From: Bryobacterales bacterium
Lineage (GTDB): Bacteria; Acidobacteriota; Terriglobia; Bryobacterales; Bryobacteraceae
Assembly (NCBI GenBank): GCA_003154855.1
Contig: PMEV01000237.1
Location: forward strand, 1-5,111
Direction of reading: 5' to 3'
Length of the DNA stretch: 5,111 nt
Made by a program: the position numbers and the translations under genes. How positions within the stretch are numbered: position 1 is the stretch's first letter; each line of letters opens with the position of its first letter. Below the pieces are notes generated by a model, which was not told where the DNA came from, did no database searches, and was given only the letters and a program-made list of their open reading frames with translations. Positions 1 to 4,290 of this stretch are shown here, one piece after another.

Positions 1-1
1 G

Positions 2-172
2 ATCGCCGAAATGTGGGGCTTGAGCAACGATGCGATCCGAGACCTTTTTAGGAGAGAGCCGGGTGTTCTGGCTATTGGACACGATGGTGGTCGTGGCAAA
101 CGAGCCTACCAGACGCTGCGGGTTCCTGAGAGTGTGCTCCAGCGGGTTTACCGACGGTTCACAAAACCGTGA
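2..172 (+). CDS. Small helix-turn-helix DNA-binding protein, excisionase/MerR-like (5' truncated)
   Basis: The reading frame is open from the left edge and ends at TGA 170-172, giving 56 visible residues; the start codon lies outside the window. The visible part begins IAEMWGLSNDAIRDLF, a helix-turn-helix of the kind used by excisionases and MerR-like proteins. It is followed by EPGVLAIG, a glycine-rich wing (HDGGRGKRAY) and the closing segment TLRVPESVLQRVYRRF. The frame contains a Met codon at 11-13, but starting there would cut off the first helix, so I treat the gene as partial. Small proteins of this style commonly sit just upstream of tyrosine integrases in acidobacterial elements (recollection). 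By position it may act as a recombination directionality factor or as a repressor of the integrase promoter; that is inference. A different wHTH regulator family is the main alternative. Confidence 0.72.
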   Translation: MAEMWGLSNDAIRDLFRREPGVLAIGHDGGRGKRAYQTLRVPESVLQRVYRRFTKP

Positions 173-176
173 ATCG
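155..176. repeat. Inverted repeat (hairpin) across the stop codon of the helix-turn-helix gene
   Basis: CGGTTCAC (155-162) and GTGAATCG (169-176) form an 8-bp stem with one G-U wobble and a 6-base loop (aaaacc). The right arm contains the stop codon at 170-172. No T-run follows, so this is not a standard intrinsic terminator. It ends 9 bases before the -35 box at 186-191, so it could be an operator for a regulator of the downstream promoter, or an mRNA 3'-end hairpin. Confidence 0.45.
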
Positions 177-185
177 AGGTGCGAC

Positions 186-215
186 TTGACGGGCGTGCTG
201 ATCCGAGCTTATTAT
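186..215 (+). promoter_or_regulatory. Sigma70-type promoter for the ribbon-helix-helix and integrase genes
   Basis: TTGACG (186-191, 5 of 6 matches to TTGACA) and TATTAT (210-215, 5 of 6 matches to TATAAT) are separated by 18 bases. Transcription would start around 222, giving a leader of about 15 bases that just includes the Shine-Dalgarno sequence at 225-231. This is the best promoter in the window and lies in the 64-base gap before the gene at 237. Confidence 0.6.
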
Positions 216-219
216 GCTC
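205..219. promoter_or_regulatory. Small palindrome over the -10 box, candidate operator
   Basis: GAGC (205-208) and GCTC (216-219) are inverted around ttattat, which contains the -10 box. A protein bound here would block RNA polymerase. Short symmetric sites of this kind suit a dimer of ribbon-helix-helix proteins, so autoregulation by the product of the next gene is possible. The arms are only 4 bp, so chance is a real alternative. Confidence 0.3.
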
Positions 220-224
220 ATAGA

Positions 225-231
225 AAGGAAG
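225..231 (+). promoter_or_regulatory. Shine-Dalgarno sequence deciding the start at 237
   Basis: AAGGAAG ends 5 bases before ATG 237. The same frame is open back to an ATG at 30, but that extension overlaps the helix-turn-helix gene in another frame and reads through the promoter, so the start at 237 is preferred. Confidence 0.6.
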
Positions 232-236
232 ATGCC

Positions 237-431
237 ATGCAGCGTAAGGCCCGTTTGGGTAGGCCGCCTAAACCAGCACGCCTCCGTAAGACACGCCGAT
301 TGCAACTGCTGCTCACCCCGGCGGAGCACCAGAGGCTGGCGAAGTATGCGATGGAGAGGGACTCGACAGTGAGCGAGGTCATTCGAGCGTGCATCCGCTC
401 GTTGGTGGGGCAGGGGGGAGGGGCGGACTAA
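237..431 (+). CDS. Ribbon-helix-helix (CopG/Arc-like) protein with an AT-hook-like N-terminus
   Basis: This encodes 64 residues from ATG 237, chosen for its Shine-Dalgarno sequence and the promoter just upstream. Residues 1-21 are strongly basic and include RLGRPPKPAR, whose GRP core resembles an AT-hook. Residues 22-56 look like a ribbon-helix-helix fold: a short beta strand (LQLLLT), helix A (PAEHQRLAKYAMERD), a turn, then helix B (TVSEVIRACIRSLV). Such proteins bind DNA as dimers and often repress their own promoter; the palindrome over the -10 box is a candidate site. The stop codon overlaps the integrase start by one base (TAATG), so the two are probably translationally coupled. I infer a regulator of the integrase or an accessory factor in recombination. 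A lone antitoxin is less likely because no toxin gene is adjacent. Confidence 0.7.
   Translation: MQRKARLGRPPKPARLRKTRRLQLLLTPAEHQRLAKYAMERDSTVSEVIRACIRSLVGQGGGAD
417..421 (+). promoter_or_regulatory. Shine-Dalgarno sequence deciding the integrase start
   Basis: GGAGG inside a purine-rich run lies 9 bases before ATG 431. It favours ATG 431 over the in-frame ATG at 389, which would add 14 Gly-rich residues that only re-read the end of the preceding gene. Confidence 0.5.
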
Positions 432-1591
432 TGCTCACCGCTTTTCGCCGACACCGGAAGACGTGCTCGCACAAGGGCGAAGGAAGGAAGTACCGGCGCT
501 GCCGCTGCCCGATTTGGGTGGACGGCTTCCTGAACGGCGTGGAGATGCGGAAGACGCTTGAGACTCGGGATTGGGAGAAGGCGCAGGAGACCATCCGCGA
601 CTGGGAGGCGGAAGGCGCTCCCGTGCCGGAAGCGAAGCCCGCCTCAATCGAAGACGCCTGCAAGCAGTTCGAGATCGACGCCAAGGCTCGGGGACTGCGA
701 GAGCCGACCCTGAAGAAGTACCGGGCGCTCTTCCGCCAGCTACAGGTTTTCGCCAAGCACAAAGGTCTACTGTTCCTGAAGCAATGGGACTTGGCCACCG
801 TCCGCGACTTTCGCGCGGCGTGGCTCGACAGCGGAATCTCTGCTTTGAAGAAACTGGAACGACTGCGGGCCTTGTTCCGGTTCGCCCACGAGAGCGGTTG
901 GATCGGCGAGAATCCCGCCTCCAAGCTCAAAAACCCCAAGGTGACGGCGCCTCCCACGATGCCGTTCTCGCGAGAGGAGATGGTCAAGATTCTCGCGGCC
1001 TGCGAGGAGTACCCAGACAACTACGGCAGGACAGGGCAGCAGGGGGCCAAACGGCTTCGCGCGTTCGTCCTCTTGCTTCGGTACAGCGGCATGAGAATCG
1101 GGGACACCGCGGCGTGTGCGACCGCCCAGGTAAAGGGCGACAGGCTGTTCCTGTACACGCAGAAGACGGGCGTTCCGGTGAACGCTAAACTGCCGCCATT
1201 CGTAGTCGAGGCGCTCTGCTCTGTGCCCCCCGTCAGCAGCAGGTACTTCTTCTGGACGGGAGACGGCGACAGAGACACTGTCGCCGGGAACTGGAGGCGC
1301 AGCCTTCGCAGACTTTTCGACTTGGCGGGCGTCGAAAAAGCCCATCCCCACCGATTCCGGGACACGTTCGCGGTGGAACTTCTGCTGGCGGGCATTCCGC
1401 TGGAACGTATCTCGATTCTACTCGGGCACAGCAGCATTAGGGTGACCGAGCGGCACTACTCGCCTTGGATTCGCGCCCGCCAGGAACAATTGGAGGCTGA
1501 CCTGGAGCGAAGTTGGGCGCTCGATCCCATTCTGCTCACCCAGACGAAGGGTACACCAGAGGTACACAGAAAAAGGGAGGCTGTCAACTGA
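431..1591 (+). CDS. Tyrosine recombinase/integrase (phage or genomic-island type)
   Basis: This 386-residue protein cuts and rejoins DNA at attachment sites through a 3'-phosphotyrosine intermediate. All catalytic residues are visible: R222 (SGMRIGDT), K245 (YTQKTGV), H307 and R310 (HRFRDTF), H333 (LLGHSSI) and the nucleophile Y343 (ERHYSPW). The N-terminus (about 1-60) has a basic Cys-containing stretch (C12, C24, C26; RRCRCPIWVDG) then a strand-strand-helix region like arm-site DNA-binding domains. Residues about 70-165 form the helical core-binding domain, and 175-350 the catalytic domain. The length is normal for integrases of this type and nothing looks broken. It overlaps the preceding gene by one base and ends 21 bases short of the tRNA-Lys 3' end, pointing to that tRNA as the target. 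The C-terminal tail (about 360-386) is less conserved in character. Confidence 0.95.
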   Translation: MLTAFRRHRKTCSHKGEGRKYRRCRCPIWVDGFLNGVEMRKTLETRDWEKAQETIRDWEAEGAPVPEAKPASIEDACKQFEIDAKARGLREPTLKKYRALFRQLQVFAKHKGLLFLKQWDLATVRDFRAAWLDSGISALKKLERLRALFRFAHESGWIGENPASKLKNPKVTAPPTMPFSREEMVKILAACEEYPDNYGRTGQQGAKRLRAFVLLLRYSGMRIGDTAACATAQVKGDRLFLYTQKTGVPVNAKLPPFVVEALCSVPPVSSRYFFWTGDGDRDTVAGNWRRSLRRLFDLAGVEKAHPHRFRDTFAVELLLAGIPLERISILLGHSSIRVTERHYSPWIRARQEQLEADLERSWALDPILLTQTKGTPEVHRKREAVN

Positions 1592-1612
1592 TGGAAAACA
1601 CGTTGGTTAACT

Positions 1613-1657
1613 TGGTGAGCCGGGCGGGACTCGAACCCGCGACCCTCTACTTAAAAG
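1613..1657. other. Putative attachment site (att core) in the 3' half of tRNA-Lys
   Basis: The segment from the CCA end to the anticodon loop is the region tyrosine integrases typically use as crossover target. The integrase stop codon lies 21 bases to the left. The tRNA is intact, as expected when an element carries a copy of the tRNA 3' end. The exact core cannot be set without the other att copy, which should lie to the left of this window. Confidence 0.5.
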
Positions 1658-1688
1658 GCAGATGCTCTACCTCCTGAGCTACCGGCCC
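1613..1688 (-). tRNA. tRNA-Lys (anticodon UUU), CCA encoded
   Basis: The complement folds as a complete cloverleaf of 73 bases (1688 to 1616) followed by encoded CCA (1615-1613). The acceptor stem GGGCCGG pairs with CCGGCTC with one G-U pair. The D arm is GCTC/GAGC with an 8-base loop. The anticodon stem TCTGC/GTAGA encloses CTTTTAA, placing anticodon TTT at complement 1655-1653. The variable loop is GGGTC, and the T arm is GCGGG-TTCGAGT-CCCGC. All expected invariant positions are present, so the gene appears functional. It runs convergent to the integrase, whose transcript would be antisense to the tRNA if not terminated; no clear terminator is seen between them. Confidence 0.97.
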
Positions 1689-1718
1689 TGGTGAGCGTTG
1701 CAGGAAGGCTGAGATTCA

Positions 1719-1724
1719 ACGATA
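1719..1724 (-). promoter_or_regulatory. Possible extended -10 element for tRNA-Lys
   Basis: On the - strand the sequence TGCTATCGT gives a TGn extension plus TATCGT (4 of 6 matches to TATAAT), 30 bases upstream of the tRNA 5' end. No convincing -35 box is found at 16-18 bases, so support is weak. Confidence 0.25.
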
Positions 1725-1772
1725 GCACAGGGGAGCCGGCGAACATCGCTCGGGCGCTGGCCGTGGCAGAAT

Positions 1773-1776
1773 GGAG
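1773..1776 (+). promoter_or_regulatory. Unusually close Shine-Dalgarno-like GGAG
   Basis: GGAG lies 2 bases before ATG 1779, closer than the usual 5-9. No other in-frame start lies nearby, and the N-terminus from this ATG fits the fold, so the start is kept. CAGAAT at 1767-1772 (4 of 6 to TATAAT) raises the alternative of a leaderless or near-leaderless transcript, but no -35 box supports it. Confidence 0.3.
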
Positions 1777-1778
1777 TC

Positions 1779-3389
1779 ATGCCCGAAACCGTAGTGATCG
1801 TTGCCAATGGAGATTTGCGGCTTTCCGCCAACCAGAAGTGCTGGGCGGCGCAGCAGCGCGTCGAGGAGGCGGTCATGGCCGCCATACGCCGCGAGGGCCG
1901 CGAGGTCGAGCGAGGCCATCCTTTCGATCCCCAGAAGGGGCACGGCTTCATCGACAGCCAGAAGATGGGGTTACAGGTGTTCCGGAAGCTGCCGCCCGGC
2001 GCGCCGCTGGTGGTGGTCGAGGCGGTCTGGCAGTACAGCCAGCACATTCTGGCCGGCCTGCTCTCGCACCGCGGGCCGATCCTCACCGTCGCCAACTGGA
2101 GCGGCGAGTGGCCGGGACTGGTGGGCATGCTGAATCTGAACGCCTGCCTCACCAAGGCGGGAAAGAAGTACAGCACGCTGTGGAGCGGCGATTTCCAGGA
2201 CGAGTTCTTCACCACGGGTCTGCGCCGCTGGCTGGCGGGCGAAACGCTGGTCCACGATACCAGCCACGTGCGGCCGCTCTCCGAGTTCAAGTTGCCCGCG
2301 GGCGCGATCAAGACCGGCGGCCAGGTGGCCCGGCAGCTCAAGAAAGCCAAGGCCATTTTGGGCGTCTTCGACGAAGGCTGCATGGGCATGTACAACGGCA
2401 TCATCCCCGACGAGCTCCTGCACAAGACCGGCGTGTTCAAGGAGCGCCTGAGCCAGTCGGCGCTCTATGCCGCCATGCTCCGCGTGCCGGACGAAGAGGC
2501 GCGCGCGGTGCGCTCGTGGCTGGATGGCATGGGTCTCCAATTCCAAACCGGGCCCAACGAGGAAACCGATCTGACCGACGCCCAGATCCTGTCGCAGTGC
2601 AAGATGTACATCGCGGCGCTGCGGATCGCGGACGATTTCGGCTGCGACGTCATCGGCATACAGTATCAGCAGGGGTTGAAGGACCTGGCGCCGGCCTCCG
2701 ACCTGGCCGAGGGACTGCTGAACAACACCGCCCGACCGCCGGTCACGGACCCCAAGACCGAGCGCATCCTATACGAGAATCAGCCGCTACCGCACTTCAA
2801 CGAAGTGGACGAATGCGCGGGGCTGGACGCGCTGATCACCAACCGCGTCTGGCGCAAACTGGGCTTCGATCCCGAGACCACGCTGCACGACGTGCGCTAT
2901 GGCGAGCCCTACCGCTCCAACGGGCACGAAGATTTCGTTTGGGTCTTCGAGATCTCCGGCTCGGCGCCGCCCAAGCATTTCATCGGCGAGTATGCGGGCG
3001 CGGTGAGCGAACGCCAGCCTCCCATGTATTTCCCGCTGGGCGGAGGAACCCTTAAGGGCATCAGCAAGCCCGGCGAAATCGTCTGGAGCCGGATCTTCGT
3101 GGACCGCGGCAAGCTGTATGCGGATATTGGGCGCGCCCAGGTGGTCGAACTGCCGCGAGAAGAGACCGAGCGGCGCTGGAACACGACCACGCCGCAATGG
3201 CCCATCATGCACGCCGTGATGTACGGAGTGACGCGGGACCAGTTCATGGCCCGCCACAAGTCGAATCACATCCAGGTGGCCTATGGGCCGGATGCCGAGG
3301 GCGCGAACCTGGCGCTGGCGGCCAAGGCGGCGGCGTTCAAGGCGTTGGGGATGGTGGTCAGCGTCTGCGGCTCCGGGCACGGGCTATAA
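1779..3389 (+). CDS. L-fucose/L-arabinose isomerase-fold protein, substrate unknown
   Basis: This is a 536-residue cytoplasmic protein of the fucose/arabinose isomerase superfamily, whose known members interconvert aldoses and ketoses with a bound divalent metal. The N-terminal half has a Rossmann-like start (VVIVANGDLRLSANQ, residues 5-19) and NWSGEWPGLVGMLNLNACL (106-124). Family-like blocks follow: FDEGCMGMYNGIIPDELL (197-214) and GCDVIGIQYQQGLKDLAPAS (288-307), then the C-terminal part with ARHKSNHIQVAYG (491-503). By analogy with FucI, acidic residues such as E199 and a late histidine (H493 or H497) may bind the metal; this is inference, as I cannot align it. The length is close to that of FucI (about 590) and AraA (about 500). 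It is first in a four-gene run. GGAG sits only 2 bases before the ATG, an unusually tight spacing. Substrate and reaction cannot be read from sequence; a genuine sugar isomerase or a repurposed fold are both possible. Confidence 0.75.
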   Translation: MPETVVIVANGDLRLSANQKCWAAQQRVEEAVMAAIRREGREVERGHPFDPQKGHGFIDSQKMGLQVFRKLPPGAPLVVVEAVWQYSQHILAGLLSHRGPILTVANWSGEWPGLVGMLNLNACLTKAGKKYSTLWSGDFQDEFFTTGLRRWLAGETLVHDTSHVRPLSEFKLPAGAIKTGGQVARQLKKAKAILGVFDEGCMGMYNGIIPDELLHKTGVFKERLSQSALYAAMLRVPDEEARAVRSWLDGMGLQFQTGPNEETDLTDAQILSQCKMYIAALRIADDFGCDVIGIQYQQGLKDLAPASDLAEGLLNNTARPPVTDPKTERILYENQPLPHFNEVDECAGLDALITNRVWRKLGFDPETTLHDVRYGEPYRSNGHEDFVWVFEISGSAPPKHFIGEYAGAVSERQPPMYFPLGGGTLKGISKPGEIVWSRIFVDRGKLYADIGRAQVVELPREETERRWNTTTPQWPIMHAVMYGVTRDQFMARHKSNHIQVAYGPDAEGANLALAAKAAAFKALGMVVSVCGSGHGL

Positions 3390-3398
3390 TCGAGGGCG

Positions 3399-3710
3399 GT
3401 GCCCAGGGTAACCTTCCTGCCGGATGGCGTCAGCTTCGAATTTGAGAAGCTGGCCTACAAGGGGCACGGATGGCCGGGCTCCCTTCTGGACGTGGCGTTA
3501 AATTTCGGCGTGGCGCTCCAGCACTCCTGCGGCGGCAATTGCGCCTGCACCACTTGCCACGTGGTGGTCAAAGAGGGCGAGGCGAACCTCTCGCCGATGG
3601 AGGACGCGGAGGCCGACCGCCTGGACGCGGCCGCCGGGCTGACCCTGCATTCGCGGCTGGCCTGCCGGGCGGTGGTGCGCGGAGACGTAACGGTCGAGAT
3701 CCCGGGCTAA
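3399..3710 (+). CDS. [2Fe-2S] ferredoxin, Isc/adrenodoxin type
   Basis: This 103-residue soluble electron carrier starts at GTG 3399. The cluster ligands are C44, C50, C53 and C89 in the spacing C-x5-C-x2-C-x35-C (CGGNCACTTCHV, then SRLACRA). This is the adrenodoxin/Isc Fdx pattern rather than the plant-type C-x4-C-x2-C. An additional cysteine, C48, matches the extra one in bacterial Isc ferredoxins. It begins with a beta strand (RVTFLPDGVSFEF) and ends DVTVEIPG, lacking the short tail of E. coli Fdx. It sits 9 bases after the isomerase-like gene and 12 bases before the exported protein gene, so it is likely co-transcribed. No isc genes are next to it, so a dedicated electron-transfer role in this operon, perhaps to the RACo-like activator, is more plausible than general Fe-S assembly; that is inference. 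GAGGG only 2 bases before GTG suggests weak or coupled initiation. Confidence 0.92.
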   Translation: MPRVTFLPDGVSFEFEKLAYKGHGWPGSLLDVALNFGVALQHSCGGNCACTTCHVVVKEGEANLSPMEDAEADRLDAAAGLTLHSRLACRAVVRGDVTVEIPG

Positions 3711-3716
3711 AGGAGA
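3711..3716 (+). promoter_or_regulatory. Shine-Dalgarno sequence of the Cys-rich protein gene
   Basis: AGGAGA directly follows the ferredoxin stop codon and lies 6 bases before ATG 3723. It is the strongest ribosome-binding site in this operon. Confidence 0.6.
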
Positions 3717-3722
3717 ATATCG

Positions 3723-4277
3723 ATGGATCGAAAGCAGTTCCTGAATACGTGCGCGGTTGGTTTGTGCGCCTGCGCAGCCGGAAGCCTGATTCCCGCCTCC
3801 AGCCTCTCCGCCGCGGAACCAGCCAGCCCCGAGGACTGGCGTCTGACGTTTGTGAAGGAGCGCTACGCCAAGGTGCTACAGATTCTGTCGGAGCGGATGA
3901 CCGAAAAGGAACTGGATCACTTCCTGCATGACGTGGGCAGCTTCTGCTCCAGTCGCTGGGAGCAGTTCATTATCCAGCATCGAGACGATTTCGAGGGCTT
4001 CTGCAAGGCCATCAAGCAGGGAGCCTCGGGCGATGATGTGATCTGGGATCGCGAGAAGGGGGTCATTACCATGACCTCGCCGGAGCGCTCCGACTGCTTC
4101 TGCCCGCTGAACAGCCGGCATCAGAATACTCCGCCGGTGGTGTGCAACTGTTCTCTGGGCTGGCAGCAACACACCTGGGAGACTTTCCTTCGGAAGAAGG
4201 TTCGGGTGGAGCTGAAGGAAGCGGTCCTGCGCGGCGGCAAGCGCTGCGTGTTCGAGATCCATATCGAACGCGCCTGA
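3723..4277 (+). CDS. Exported Cys-rich protein of unknown function (Tat-like signal; ATC-hydrolase/V4R-like C-terminus)
   Basis: This encodes 184 residues. The start MDRKQFLNTCAVG resembles a twin-arginine signal with RK in place of RR, followed by a hydrophobic, Ala/Cys-containing core and a likely cleavage near residue 30 (SLSA-AEPA). C17 could form a poor lipobox (LCAC), so lipidation is possible but weak. The mature part is helical (about 38-100) and then Cys-rich: SDCFCPLN (C125, C127), VVCNCSLGWQ (C141, C143) and GGKRCVFEI (C175). The paired C-x-C motifs suggest a metal or Fe-S site. The ending VLRGGKRCVFEI recalls V4R and L-2-amino-thiazoline-4-carboxylate hydrolase-like proteins; I also think of DUF6144, but these are recollections, not searches. 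It sits between a ferredoxin and a RACo-like activator with gaps of 12 and 13 bases, so a redox role is plausible. I do not recognise a proven function. Confidence 0.7.
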   Translation: MDRKQFLNTCAVGLCACAAGSLIPASSLSAAEPASPEDWRLTFVKERYAKVLQILSERMTEKELDHFLHDVGSFCSSRWEQFIIQHRDDFEGFCKAIKQGASGDDVIWDREKGVITMTSPERSDCFCPLNSRHQNTPPVVCNCSLGWQQHTWETFLRKKVRVELKEAVLRGGKRCVFEIHIERA

Positions 4278-4290
4278 GAACTGTCGCCCT

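Noticed and set aside
30..236. N-terminal extension of the ribbon-helix-helix protein back to ATG 30
   Set aside because: It overlaps the helix-turn-helix gene in another frame and crosses a good promoter; ATG 237 has its own Shine-Dalgarno sequence.
389..430. Upstream ATG 389 as the integrase start
   Set aside because: It would add a Gly-rich stretch re-reading the preceding gene; ATG 431 has GGAGG upstream and the TAATG overlap.
1571..1612. Intrinsic terminator for tRNA-Lys on the - strand (T-run opposite 1570-1574)
   Set aside because: The only stem available is 6 bp with a 17-base loop, and it is separated from the T-run by several bases.
1698..1726. TTGCAG...GATAGC as a + strand promoter for the redox operon
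   Set aside because: Only 3 of 6 matches in each box; not better than chance.
1691..3055. Long open frame of 454 codons on the + strand overlapping the isomerase-like gene
   Set aside because: It is a high-GC shadow: Arg/Ala/Gly-rich low-complexity translation with no recognisable motif, while the frame from 1779 has clear family blocks.
3384..3389. Perfect TATAAT just before the ferredoxin gene
   Set aside because: It spans the end and stop codon of the isomerase-like gene, and no -35 box is seen at the right distance (GC-rich sequence around 3361-3366).
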